This document shows, piece after piece, positions 7,338 to 15,993 of a DNA stretch of 64,000 nt. The stretch covers positions 62,001-126,000 of the forward strand of contig NZ_JOIU01000002.1 in NCBI RefSeq assembly GCF_000720135.1, written 5' to 3'. Both the position numbers and the translations under genes were made by a program. Below the pieces are notes generated by a model. The model ran no database searches. It was not told where the DNA came from and saw only the letters and a program-made list of their open reading frames with translations. Numbering within the stretch: the first letter of the stretch is position 1; each line of letters opens with the position of its first letter. The DNA is from Streptomyces sp. NRRL S-1022. Its GTDB lineage: Bacteria; Actinomycetota; Actinomycetes; Streptomycetales; Streptomycetaceae.

Positions 7338-8792
7338 CTAGCGGACGCCCAGCCAGCCCTCGACGGGGTGAAGGGCGAAGTAGACGAGGAACACGACCGT
7401 CAAACCCCACATGAAGGCGCCGATCTCGCGGGCCTTGCCCTGGGCCGCCTTGATGGCGGCGTAGGAGATGACGCCCGCGGCGACACCGGTGGTGATGGTG
7501 TACGTGAACGGCATCAGGACGACGGTCAGGAAGACCGGGACGGCGGTCGCGCGGTCGGCCCAGTCCACGTGCCGGGCGTTCATCAGCATCAGGGCGCCGA
7601 TGACGACCAGGGCGGCGGAGGCGACCTCCTGCGGGACGATCGCGGTGACCGGCGTGAAGAACAGGCAGGCCGCGAAGAACAGGCCGGTGACGACGGAGGC
7701 GAGACCGGTGCGGGCGCCCTCGCCGACGCCGGTGGCCGACTCGATGAACACCGTCTGGCCGGAGCCGCCCGCCACACCGCCGATCGCGCCGCCGGCGCCG
7801 TCGATGAACAGCGCCTTGGACAGGCCGGGCATCCGTCCCTTGTCGTCGGCGAGGTTCGCCTCGGTGCCGACGCCGATGATGGTGGCCATCGCGTCGAAGA
7901 AGCCGGCGAGCACCAGGGTGAAGACGATCATGCCGATCGTCATCGCGCCGACCTTGCCCCAGCCGCCGAACTCGACGTGCCCGAAGAGCGAGAAGTCGGG
8001 CATCGAGACCGCGCCGTGCAGCTCGGGCGCGCCGTTGGCCCACTCCTCGGGGGCGATGACGCCGAGCCCGTTGAGGACGGCGGCGACGACCGTGCCGGAG
8101 ACGATGCCGATGAGGATGGCGCCGGGGACGTTGCGGGCCTGGAGCATGAAGATCAGCAGCAGGGTGCCGGCGAAGAGCAGCACCGGCCAGCCGGTGAGTT
8201 CACCGGCGGGGCCGAGGGTGACCGGGGTGGCCTTGCCCTGGTGCACGAAGCCGGACTTGTAGAAGCCGATGAGGGCGATGAACAGGCCGATGCCCATGGT
8301 GATGCCGTGCTTGAGCGCGAGCGGGATCGCGTTCATGATCATCTCGCGCAGGCCGGTGACGACCAGCAGCATGATGACCACGCCGTACATCACGCACATG
8401 CCCATGGCCTGCGGCCAGGTCATGGCGGGGGCGACCTGCGAGGACAGGACGCCGGAGACGGAGAGGCCGGCGGCGAGGGCGAGCGGCACCTTGCCGACGA
8501 AACCCATCAGCAGCGTGGTGAAGGCCGCCGCGAACGCGGTCGCGGTGATGAGCGCCTTCTGGCCGAGCGTGTCCCCCGCCGCGTCCTTGCCGGACAGGAT
8601 GAGGGGGTTGAGCAGGAGGATGTACGCCATCGCCATGAAGGTGGTGATGCCGCCGCGCACCTCTCGTGCGACCGTGGATCCTCTTCTGGATATGTGGAAG
8701 TACCGGTCGAGCCAGGACCGCCCGGCCGGGACGCGGGTGCCATCACCGGCGTCGTCGGCTGCGGTCCTCGGCTCCACTGACTGCTGGGTCAT
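7338..8792 (-). CDS. NCS2 family purine permease (AzgA/PbuG type)
   Basis: 484 residues and 12 or more hydrophobic segments. The N-terminal ARGEVRGGITTFMAMAYI-type block (here VAREVRGGITTFMAMAYIL) and the NPLILS segment are typical of AzgA-like hypoxanthine/adenine/guanine permeases, as is SGQTVFIESATGVGEGARTG in the middle. It would import purine bases for the neighbouring dehydrogenase. ATG 8792 (MTQQ) was preferred to ATG 8807; the protein N-terminus is unstructured either way. It lies 209 bp downstream of the molybdenum subunit and 43 bp upstream of xdhC. Confidence 0.9.
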   Translation of the reverse strand: MTQQSVEPRTAADDAGDGTRVPAGRSWLDRYFHISRRGSTVAREVRGGITTFMAMAYILLLNPLILSGKDAAGDTLGQKALITATAFAAAFTTLLMGFVGKVPLALAAGLSVSGVLSSQVAPAMTWPQAMGMCVMYGVVIMLLVVTGLREMIMNAIPLALKHGITMGIGLFIALIGFYKSGFVHQGKATPVTLGPAGELTGWPVLLFAGTLLLIFMLQARNVPGAILIGIVSGTVVAAVLNGLGVIAPEEWANGAPELHGAVSMPDFSLFGHVEFGGWGKVGAMTIGMIVFTLVLAGFFDAMATIIGVGTEANLADDKGRMPGLSKALFIDGAGGAIGGVAGGSGQTVFIESATGVGEGARTGLASVVTGLFFAACLFFTPVTAIVPQEVASAALVVIGALMLMNARHVDWADRATAVPVFLTVVLMPFTYTITTGVAAGVISYAAIKAAQGKAREIGAFMWGLTVVFLVYFALHPVEGWLGVR

Positions 8793-9001
8793 GGTGCCAT
8801 CTCCCAAGGTTCACAGGGGCACCCGCGCGTCCGTCCTTGCGGCGCACGGGATTTGGGAATGGACGACCCGGGGGACGGCCCGAGACGAACGAATTTCCTG
8901 GTACTTCAAGGACCGCGAGCGGAGCGGAACTCAAAGGGGGTTCCTCCGGGCGGCGCGTGGAGTGTGTGACGTTCCCGGCGCCGCCCGGAGAGCGGTGGGT
9001 G

Positions 9002-11386
9002 TTACGCGGTCCCCGTGAGGTGCTCGGGCCGTACCGGAGTGCGGTTGAGCTCCAGCCCGGTCGCGTTCCGGATCGCCGCGAGGACGGCCGGGGTGGACGA
9101 CAGGGTCGGGGCCTCGCCGATGCCACGGAGCCCGTAGGGGGCGTGGTCGTCGGCGAGTTCGAGCACGTCGACCGGGATGGTCGGCGTGTCGAGGATGGTG
9201 GGGATCAGGTAGTCCGTGAAGGAGGGGTTCCTGACCTTCGCGGTCTTCGGGTCGACGATGATCTCCTCCATGACGGCCACGCCCAGGCCCTGGGTCGTAC
9301 CGCCCTGGATCTGGCCGACGACGGAGAGCGGGTTGAGCGCCTTGCCGACGTCCTGGGCGCAGGCCAGCTCGATCACCTTGACCAGGCCGAGTTCGGTGTC
9401 GACCTCGACCACCGCGCGGTGGGCGGCGAAGGAGTACTGGACGTGTCCGTGGCCCTGGCCGGTGCGCAGGTCGAAGGGCTCGGTCGGCCGGTGCCGCCAC
9501 TCCTCCTCGACCTCCACGGCCTCGCCCTCCAGGACGTCGGCCAGGTCGGCGAGGACCTCGCCGCCGTCGGTGACGACCTTGCCGCCCTCCAGCAGGAGTT
9601 CGGCGGTGGCCCAGGCCGGGTGGTAGGAGCCGAACCTGCGCCGGCCGATCTCCAGGACCTTCTCGCGGACCAGTTCGCAGGCGTTCTTCACGGCGCCGCC
9701 GGTGACGTACGTCTGACGGGACGCGGACGTCGAACCGGCCGAACCGACCTGCGTGTCGGCGGGGTGGATGGTCACCTGGGCGACACCCAGCTCCGTGCGG
9801 GCGATCTGCGCGTGGACGGTGACACCGCCCTGGCCGACCTCCGCCATCGCGGTGTGCACGGTCGCGACCGGCTCGCCGCCCACGACCTCCATGCGCACCT
9901 TGGCGGTGGAGTAGTCGTCGAAGCCCTCGGAGAAGCCGACGTTCTTGATGCCGACCGCGTAGCCCACACCCCGTACGACGCCTTCGCCGTGGGTGGTGTT
10001 GGACAGGCCGCCGGGCAGCTGCCGTACGTCGGCCCCCTCGCTGGACTCCCACTGGCGCTCCGGCGGCAGGGGCATCGCCTTGACGCGGCGCAGCAGTTCG
10101 GCGACGGGGGCGGGCGAGTCGACGGGCTGGCCCGTCGGCATGATCGTGCCCTGCTCCATGGCGTTGAGCTGCCGGAACTCCACCGGGTCCATGCCGAGTT
10201 CCTTCGCCAGCTTGTCCATCTGCGCCTCGTAGGCGAAGCACGCCTGGACCGCGCCGAAGCCGCGCATGGCGCCGCAGGGCGGGTTGTTGGTGTAGAGGGC
10301 GATGGCCTCGATGTCGACGTCGTCCACGACGTACGGGCCGACGGACAGCGAGGAGGCGTTGCCGACGACGGCCGGGGAGGCGGAGGCGTAGGCGCCGCCG
10401 TCCAGGACGATCCGGCACTTCAGGTGGGTGAGCTTGCCGTCCCTGGTGGCGCCGTGCTCGTAGTACAGCTTCGCCGGGTGGCGGTGGACGTGCCCGAAGA
10501 AGGACTCGAACCGGTTGTAGACGATCTTCACGGGCTTGCCGGTGCGCAGGGCCAGCAGGCAGGCGTGGATCTGCATCGACAGGTCCTCGCGGCCGCCGAA
10601 CGCGCCGCCGACGCCGGCCAGCGTCATGCGCACCTTGTCCTCGGGCAGGCCGAGGACGGGCGCGATCTGGCGCAGGTCGGAGTGCAGCCACTGGGTGGCG
10701 ATGTAGAGGTGGACGCCACCGTCCTCCTCGGGCACGGCGAGACCGGACTCGGGGCCGAGGAAGGCCTGGTCCTGCATGCCGAAGGTGTACTCGCCCTCGA
10801 CGATCACGTCGGCCCGCCGGCGGGCCTGCGCCACGTCGCCGCGGACGATCGGCTGGCGGTGCACGATGTTCGGGTGCGGGACGTGCCCGCTGTGGTGGTC
10901 GTCGCGGTCGTCGTGGACGAGGATCGCGTCCGGGGCGGTCGCGGAGGCCTCGTCGGTGATGACGGGCAGCTCCCTGTAGTCCACCTTGATCTTGGCGGCG
11001 GCGCGGCGGGCGGTCTCGGGGTGGTCGGCGGCGACGATCGCGACCGGCTCGCCGTGGTGGCGTACCTTGCCGTGCGCGAGGACCGGGGTGTCCTGGATCT
11101 CCAGGCCGTAGTTGCGCACCTCCGTGGGCAGGTCGTCGTACGTCATGACGGCGTACACGCCCGGCAGGGCGAGGGCCTCGGAGGTGTCGATGGACACGAT
11201 CTCGGCGTGCGCGACGGTGGAGCGCAGGATCTGGCCCCACAGCATGTCCTCGTGCCACATGTCGGACGAGTACGCGAACTCGCCGGTGACCTTCAGGGTG
11301 CCGTCCGGGCGGAGCGTGGACTCGCCGATGCCGCCCTTGGTCTGCGAGCCCTGCGTGATCTTCGTAGGGGCGCCGTTGGTCGGCAT
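9002..11386 (-). CDS. Xanthine dehydrogenase, molybdopterin-binding subunit
   Basis: 794 residues, the usual size for a separate large subunit of the xanthine oxidase family. It shows VTGEFAYSSDM near the N-terminus, GVGGAFGGRED near residue 260, PCGAMRGFGAVQACFAYE near residue 375, GQGGVTVHAQ near residue 520, and the active-site glutamate segment GLRGIGEAPT near residue 755. It binds Mo-molybdopterin and hydroxylates purines such as hypoxanthine and xanthine. Its ATG lies 2 bp after the stop of the 2Fe-2S subunit. The frame stays open to 11758 but upstream sequence is the neighbouring gene in another frame. Confidence 0.93.
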   Translation of the reverse strand: MPTNGAPTKITQGSQTKGGIGESTLRPDGTLKVTGEFAYSSDMWHEDMLWGQILRSTVAHAEIVSIDTSEALALPGVYAVMTYDDLPTEVRNYGLEIQDTPVLAHGKVRHHGEPVAIVAADHPETARRAAAKIKVDYRELPVITDEASATAPDAILVHDDRDDHHSGHVPHPNIVHRQPIVRGDVAQARRRADVIVEGEYTFGMQDQAFLGPESGLAVPEEDGGVHLYIATQWLHSDLRQIAPVLGLPEDKVRMTLAGVGGAFGGREDLSMQIHACLLALRTGKPVKIVYNRFESFFGHVHRHPAKLYYEHGATRDGKLTHLKCRIVLDGGAYASASPAVVGNASSLSVGPYVVDDVDIEAIALYTNNPPCGAMRGFGAVQACFAYEAQMDKLAKELGMDPVEFRQLNAMEQGTIMPTGQPVDSPAPVAELLRRVKAMPLPPERQWESSEGADVRQLPGGLSNTTHGEGVVRGVGYAVGIKNVGFSEGFDDYSTAKVRMEVVGGEPVATVHTAMAEVGQGGVTVHAQIARTELGVAQVTIHPADTQVGSAGSTSASRQTYVTGGAVKNACELVREKVLEIGRRRFGSYHPAWATAELLLEGGKVVTDGGEVLADLADVLEGEAVEVEEEWRHRPTEPFDLRTGQGHGHVQYSFAAHRAVVEVDTELGLVKVIELACAQDVGKALNPLSVVGQIQGGTTQGLGVAVMEEIIVDPKTAKVRNPSFTDYLIPTILDTPTIPVDVLELADDHAPYGLRGIGEAPTLSSTPAVLAAIRNATGLELNRTPVRPEHLTGTA

Positions 11387-11388
11387 CG

Positions 11389-12024
11389 TCAGACCTCCTC
11401 GGACTGGCGGGCGGCCGCCAGGCGGACCGCGTCCATGATCTTCTCGTAGCCCGTGCAGCGGCACAGGTTGCCCGACAGCGCCTCGCGGATGTCCGCGTCG
11501 GTCGGGTTGGGGTTCTTCTCCAGCATCTCGTCGGCGGCGACCAGCAGACCCGGGGTGCAGAAGCCGCACTGGACGGCGCCGGCGTCGATGAACGCCTGCT
11601 GGATCGGCGACAGTCCGGTGCCCTCGCCGGTCTGCGAGTCGGTGCCCTTCGCCTGCCTCCCCCAGGCTTCGCCCGGGGGGACCCCCAGCCGGGCGTCCTG
11701 GAGCGTCGTACCCGTCGTACCCGTCGTACCGGTCGTACCGCAGGCGCCGGATGCGCAACCGCCCTCGGCGCGCTGCCTGGCGTAGTCCGCGAGGCCCTCG
11801 ACGGTCACCACGTCACGGCCCTCGGCCTGGCCGGCCGCGACCAGGCAGGAGCAGACCGGCACGCCGTCCAGGCGCACCGTGCAGGAACCGCACTCGCCCT
11901 GCTCGCAGGCGTTCTTCGAACCCGGCAGGCCGAGGCGCTCGCGCAGGACGTACAGCAGGGACTCGCCCTCCCAGACGTCGTCGGCCTCCTGCGGACGTCC
12001 GTTGACGGTGAAGTTGACACGCAT
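11389..12024 (-). CDS. Xanthine dehydrogenase, 2Fe-2S subunit with an inserted repeat-encoded linker
   Basis: 211 residues. The plant-type cluster is complete (Cys40, 45, 48 and 60 in NACEQGECGSC and CSC), and the second cluster is intact (Cys153 and 156 in QCGFCTPG, Cys188 and 190 in LCRCTGY). It passes electrons from molybdenum to FAD. The family is normally about 155-175 residues; the excess lies between the domains at about residues 86-137. That stretch is low-complexity and is encoded by a 9-bp tandem repeat (11705-11740) and a palindromic element (about 11655-11688). The start overlaps the FAD-subunit stop in TAATG. Confidence 0.92.
   Translation of the reverse strand: MRVNFTVNGRPQEADDVWEGESLLYVLRERLGLPGSKNACEQGECGSCTVRLDGVPVCSCLVAAGQAEGRDVVTVEGLADYARQRAEGGCASGACGTTGTTGTTGTTLQDARLGVPPGEAWGRQAKGTDSQTGEGTGLSPIQQAFIDAGAVQCGFCTPGLLVAADEMLEKNPNPTDADIREALSGNLCRCTGYEKIMDAVRLAAARQSEEV
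11655..11688. repeat. Palindromic element inside the 2Fe-2S subunit gene
   Basis: CCCCC-A-GGC-TTC-GCC-C-GGGGG at 11659-11679 forms a hairpin with one mismatch and a 3-nt loop, flanked by CCTC and GACCCCCA. Read on the minus strand it encodes LGVPPGEAWGRQ in frame. I recall near-identical short palindromes scattered through Streptomyces genomes, mostly between genes, but could not check this here. Confidence 0.7.
11705..11740. repeat. 9-bp tandem repeat (GTCGTACCS), four copies, coding
   Basis: Four head-to-tail copies at 11705, 11714, 11723 and 11732; the last two end in G instead of C. On the minus strand they encode the Gly-Thr-Thr run at about residues 96-107 of the 2Fe-2S subunit. Confidence 0.9.
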
Positions 12025-12917
12025 TACGCAGCTCCCTCGGATGCGCGGCGGGCGCCGCGGTACGACTCCCAGGTCCAGGTCAGCGTCCGGCGGGCCATCA
12101 CGCCGACCGCGTGCCGGCGGTAGCTCGCGGTGCCCCGGACGTCGTCGATCGGGTTGCAGGCGGCCGAGCACAGGTCCGCGAACTGCTTGGCGACCGACGG
12201 GGTGATGATCTTCCCGTTGTCCCAGAAGCCGCCCTCCTCAAGGGCCGCGTTCAGGAACTCCTCGGCGGCCCCGGCCCGTACCGGGGTGGGGGCGGCCGAG
12301 CCGATGCCGGTGCGCACGGTCCGGGTCCGCGGGTGCAGGGCGAGCCCGAAGGCGCACACGGCGATGACCATGGCGTTGCGGGTGCCGACCTTCGAGTACT
12401 GCTGCGGGCCGTCGGCCTTCTTGACGTGCACGGCGCGGATCAGCTCGTCGGGCTGGAGCGCGTTGCGCTTGACGCCCGTGTAGAACGCGTCGATCGGGAT
12501 CAGCCGGGTGCCGCGGGCCGCCGACGCCACCTCGACCTCGGCGCCGGCCGCGAGGAGGGCGGGGTGGGCGTCGCCGGCGGGCGAGGCCGTGCCCAGGTTG
12601 CCGCCGACGCCGCCGCGGTTGCGGATCTGCGGGGAGGCGACCGTGTGCGAGGCGAGCGCCAGGCCCGGCAGCTCGGCCCGGAGGTGCTCCATGATCCGGG
12701 CGTACGGGACGGAGGCACCCAGCCGTACGGTGTCCTCGCCGACCTCCCACTCGTAGAGGTCTCCGACGCGGTTCAGGTCGAGGAGGTACTCGGGCCGGCG
12801 GTGGTCGAAGTTGATCTCGACCATCACATCGGTGCCACCCGCAATCGGCACAGCGGTGGGGTGCTCGGCCTTGGCGGCGAGCGCCTCCTCCCAGCTGGCG
12901 GGGCGAAGGAAGTCCAT
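12024..12917 (-). CDS. Xanthine dehydrogenase, FAD-binding subunit
   Basis: 297 residues, the normal length for the separate FAD subunit of the CO dehydrogenase/xanthine oxidase family. FAD-contact motifs are present: PIAGGTDVMVEI near residue 24 and IRNRGGVGGNLGTASPAGD near residue 98. It takes electrons from the 2Fe-2S subunit and passes them to NAD or another acceptor. It is the first gene of the operon (FAD, 2Fe-2S, Mo), with its stop overlapping the next start by 1 nt. It is divergent from the PucR gene across 351 bp, which must hold both promoters. Confidence 0.93.
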   Translation of the reverse strand: MDFLRPASWEEALAAKAEHPTAVPIAGGTDVMVEINFDHRRPEYLLDLNRVGDLYEWEVGEDTVRLGASVPYARIMEHLRAELPGLALASHTVASPQIRNRGGVGGNLGTASPAGDAHPALLAAGAEVEVASAARGTRLIPIDAFYTGVKRNALQPDELIRAVHVKKADGPQQYSKVGTRNAMVIAVCAFGLALHPRTRTVRTGIGSAAPTPVRAGAAEEFLNAALEEGGFWDNGKIITPSVAKQFADLCSAACNPIDDVRGTASYRRHAVGVMARRTLTWTWESYRGARRASEGAA

Positions 12918-13268
12918 GACCGGCTCTCTTCTTCGTCTCAGTGCTCTTGGAGTCGTGCAGATTGAGCCAATCCGTGTGCGGCGGGCCCGGCTCGTTCATG
13001 TGCTGTTCACGCGGAGTGGCCTCAGTACACCGCCCTGTACTCCGGCGGGGTCAGTCACCGAAACCATGAAGGAGTTCGCTGGCCAGGGCGAGCATCTTGT
13101 AGATTCGTATGAACGGAGGTCATCGGTAACCTCTCCGTTTTCCTCGGGAAACGCAGGTAACGGCGTGGCGAGCCCGGTTTCCGGCCGGTGCGGCCCGTCA
13201 CCGGGTCCCGTCCCGGGTCCCCTCCAAGATTCATCGTAGGTTTCGAGACAAAGAACGGCGGCGACGAG
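12918..13268. other. Divergent intergenic region, pucR / xanthine dehydrogenase
   Basis: 351 bp without a gene. It contains AT-richer patches (for example around 12955-12972 and 13098-13140) that could hold promoters. I could not identify a convincing palindromic PucR operator. A GGAGG lies near 13115 but is not followed by a start. Confidence 0.5.
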
Positions 13269-14942
13269 ATGCGGCTGCGCGCACTGCTGGACACCGACGC
13301 GCTGGGCCTGCGGCTGCTCGGCGGCGAGGACGAGCTGGACCGCACGGTCCGCGGGGTCATGACCACCGACCTGCGCGACCCGAGCCGCTACCTCTCCGGC
13401 GGCGAGCTGGTGCTGACCGGGCTGGCCTGGCGCCGGGACGCCGACGACTCCGAGCCGTTCGTGCGGCTCCTGGTGCAGGCCGGGGTCGCCGCCCTCGCGG
13501 CCGGCGAGGCCGAGCTGGGCGACATCCCGGACGACCTGGTGCTGGCCTGCGTCAGACACCGGCTGCCGCTGTTCGCGGTGCACGAGTCGGTGGCGTTCGC
13601 CACCATCACCGAGCACGTGGTCCGGCAGGTCTCCGGCGAGCGCGCCGGCGACCTCGCGGCCGTCGTGGACCGGCACCGCCGGATGATGACCTCGGGCCCG
13701 GCGGGCGGCGGCCCGGACGTGGTGCTCGACCTGCTCGGCTCCGACCTGGACCTGCGCGCCTGGGTGCTCTCCCCCACCGGCCGGCTGATCGCCGGCTCCA
13801 AGGTCGCGGGCCCGGCGCTGCCCGCCGAGACCTGCGGCCGGCTCGCCGCCGAGCACCTGGCGGCCACCCGCACCGGCCGCCGCGGCCCGCACCGGGTGCA
13901 GCTGCACGGCACCACCTACTCGCTCTTCCCGATCCGCTCCTCCGGCCGCTCCCCGCAGGCCTCCCGCGACGTGCGCGAGACGGTCCTGTCGGACTGGCTG
14001 CTGGCGGTGGAGGCCGACGCCGGCGACTGGCCCGGGGAGCGCCTGGACCTGCTCCAGGGCGTCACCCAGCTGATCGCCGTCGAGCGGGACCGCCGGGACG
14101 CGGCCCGCACGGTCCGGCGCCGGCTCGCCCAGGAGGTGCTGGAGCTGGTGCAGACGGGCGCCGCGCCCGCCGAGATCGCCGCCCGGCTGCGGGTGGCCGC
14201 GCCGGTGCTGCTGCCCGGCCTCGGGGCGGCCCCGCACTGGCAGGTCGTGGTGGCCCGGGTGGAGTGGAACGGGGACGGGATCGAGGGCGGCCCGGTCGCC
14301 CAGTCCCTGCTGGAGGAGGTGCTGGTCGACCCGATGGCGACCGGCCCCGAGCCGTCCGACCGGATCGCCGTCGCGCACACCGGCGACGAGGCGATCGCCC
14401 TGGTCCCGCTGCCCGCGGTCGCCACCGAGCACGACGGCTCGGAGACCGGCCTGCTCGCCGACGCGCTGCTGCAGTCGGTGCGCGAGCCGCTGTCGGCGGG
14501 CCTCGACGACGACGGCCGGCTCACCCTCGGCGTCAGCGCGGCCGTGCACTCGGCGGAGGGCCTGCGCGGCGCCCTGGAGGAGGCCCGGCACGCCCGCCGG
14601 GTCGCCGCCGCCCGCACCGGCCGGGTCTGCGCGGCCGGCCACCAGGAACTGGCCAGCCACGTGCTGCTGCTGCCGTTCGTCCCCGACGACGTCCGGCGCG
14701 CCTTCACCGCCCGGCTGCTGGACCCGCTGAAGGACTACGACCGCAGGCACCGGGCCGAGCTGATCCCGACCCTGGAGGCGTTCCTCGACTGCGACGGCTC
14801 CTGGACCCGCTGTGCCACCCGGCTCCACCTGCACGTCAACACGCTGCGCTACCGGGTCGGGCGGATCGAGCAGTTGACGGGACGTGACCTGTCCCGCCTG
14901 GAGGACAAGCTCGACTTCTTCCTGGCCCTGCGCATGAGCTGA
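13269..14942 (+). CDS. PucR family transcriptional regulator
   Basis: 557 residues. The N-terminal purine-catabolism domain (MRLRALLDTDALGLRLLGG, with GGELVLTGLAW and LPLFAVHESVAFATI) covers about residues 1-130. A GGDEF-like middle region follows. The C-terminal helix-turn-helix reads DGSWTRCATRLHLHVNTLRY, then RVGRIEQLTGRDLSRLED. PucR proteins control purine and ureide catabolism genes, and divergence from the xanthine dehydrogenase operon supports that role here. The ATG at 13269 begins exactly at the domain start; upstream in-frame sequence has no ribosome site. Confidence 0.92.
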   Translation: MRLRALLDTDALGLRLLGGEDELDRTVRGVMTTDLRDPSRYLSGGELVLTGLAWRRDADDSEPFVRLLVQAGVAALAAGEAELGDIPDDLVLACVRHRLPLFAVHESVAFATITEHVVRQVSGERAGDLAAVVDRHRRMMTSGPAGGGPDVVLDLLGSDLDLRAWVLSPTGRLIAGSKVAGPALPAETCGRLAAEHLAATRTGRRGPHRVQLHGTTYSLFPIRSSGRSPQASRDVRETVLSDWLLAVEADAGDWPGERLDLLQGVTQLIAVERDRRDAARTVRRRLAQEVLELVQTGAAPAEIAARLRVAAPVLLPGLGAAPHWQVVVARVEWNGDGIEGGPVAQSLLEEVLVDPMATGPEPSDRIAVAHTGDEAIALVPLPAVATEHDGSETGLLADALLQSVREPLSAGLDDDGRLTLGVSAAVHSAEGLRGALEEARHARRVAAARTGRVCAAGHQELASHVLLLPFVPDDVRRAFTARLLDPLKDYDRRHRAELIPTLEAFLDCDGSWTRCATRLHLHVNTLRYRVGRIEQLTGRDLSRLEDKLDFFLALRMS

Positions 14943-14959
14943 GGTCAGACGCGGTCGGC

Positions 14960-15000
14960 GGGGGCGCGCGAGGGCCGGAACCGGTCACGCCCGCGCCCCC
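14960..15000 (+). terminator. Hairpin after pucR
   Basis: GGGGGCGCG at 14960-14968 pairs perfectly with CGCGCCCCC at 14992-15000 across a 23-nt loop, starting 17 bp after the pucR stop. It is followed by TACTTTGTGAATTCTTT, which is AT-rich for this genome. Confidence 0.65.
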
Positions 15001-15103
15001 TACTTTGTGAATTCTTTCACCCACCCTCTTGGCCGGGCACCGCGATTGGTGCTGGAATGCCGCCACCACTCAACAGCTCGATGGCGCGCTCGGGGAGGGC
15101 AAC

Positions 15104-15883
15104 GTGGCGCATACCGCCATGTCTGGTAACGGAACCACCGGTGACGATCCGCTCCAGACCGCGGTATGGCGGTTGCGCAGCCGGGCCTGCTGGGCCGACG
15201 CGGCGGCCCTGCTGCCCGCCGACCGTGCCGCCCCGGCGCTGCAGCGGGCCGCCCTGCTGGTCGAACGGTGCCTGTACACCGAGCGGGGCTGGGAGGAGGC
15301 GGAGGACGCGCTGCGCACGGCGGAGGCGCTGGCCCACAGCGACGAGGAGCGGGGGGCCGCCGCCTGCGAACGCGGCTACCTCGCCTACGCCGCGACCCTG
15401 CTGGGCGTGCGCGACCGGGCCGACGAGGCGCGGGCCGCGCTGGGCAGGGCGGCGGCGCTGGTCCCGCCGGGGGCTCCGGGGCGGGCCCTGCTGGACTTCC
15501 GGCGCGGGCTGGTGGCCCAGAACCTGGCGGGCGTCCCGCAGGCGGCCCGCGCCGCGTTCCGGCGCGCGCACGCCGCCGCGATGACCGATGCCGACCCGTT
15601 GCTGCTGTCCTTCACCTGGCGCCACCTGGCCGGACTCGCGCTGCGGGAGGGGGAGTTGACGGAGGCGCGGCACGGTTTCGCCGAATCGCTGCGCATCCGG
15701 GAGGAGTTGGGCTACCTGGTGGGCACGGCGCCGGCGCTGGTGTCCCTGGCCGACACGGAGGAGGAACCGGAGGCGTCCCGCCTCCGCGAGGAGGCCCGCC
15801 GCCTGTTCCGGCTGCTGGGGGGTGTGCCGACCTGGCTGGCACAACAGTTGGCACCGCCCGCGCCGGGAGCGGCGACGGCGTAG
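15104..15883 (+). CDS. Tetratricopeptide-like repeat protein, function unknown
   Basis: 259 residues, rich in Ala, Arg and Glu and almost all helical. Several degenerate 34-residue TPR-like units can be seen, e.g. ALQRAALLVERCLYTERGWE, ERGYLAYAATLLGVRDRADE and HLAGLALREGELTEARHGFA. No enzyme motif, signal peptide or membrane segment. The GTG at 15104 was chosen because GGGGAGGG sits 5 nt upstream; the open frame starts at 15029 without one. TPR proteins usually bind other proteins; the partner is not apparent from the neighbours. Confidence 0.75.
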   Translation: MAHTAMSGNGTTGDDPLQTAVWRLRSRACWADAAALLPADRAAPALQRAALLVERCLYTERGWEEAEDALRTAEALAHSDEERGAAACERGYLAYAATLLGVRDRADEARAALGRAAALVPPGAPGRALLDFRRGLVAQNLAGVPQAARAAFRRAHAAAMTDADPLLLSFTWRHLAGLALREGELTEARHGFAESLRIREELGYLVGTAPALVSLADTEEEPEASRLREEARRLFRLLGGVPTWLAQQLAPPAPGAATA

Positions 15884-15907
15884 GGGGAGGGTGGCCGGGG
15901 TCCGTCG

Positions 15908-15956
15908 CCGGGCGCGGGCCCGTGGTGCTCACCGGCCACGAGGGACCCGCGCCCGG
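15908..15956. terminator. Long perfect hairpin between convergent genes
   Basis: CCGGGCGCGGG (15908-15918) pairs with CCCGCGCCCGG (15946-15956), 11 of 11, and an inner CGTGG/CCACG stem extends it. It lies between the TPR-like gene and the converging FCD regulator, so it probably ends transcription from both sides. Confidence 0.75.
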
Positions 15957-15993
15957 GGGATGACCGGTCCCCGGGCGGCGCCCCCGTCAGCAC

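Noticed and set aside
8666..11449. 927-residue plus-strand ORF
   Set aside because: Exact antisense of the molybdenum subunit; its composition mirrors the third codon positions of the real gene and it has no family motif.
12996..14834. 612-residue minus-strand ORF
   Set aside because: Antisense of pucR, which has clear PucR and helix-turn-helix domains on the plus strand.
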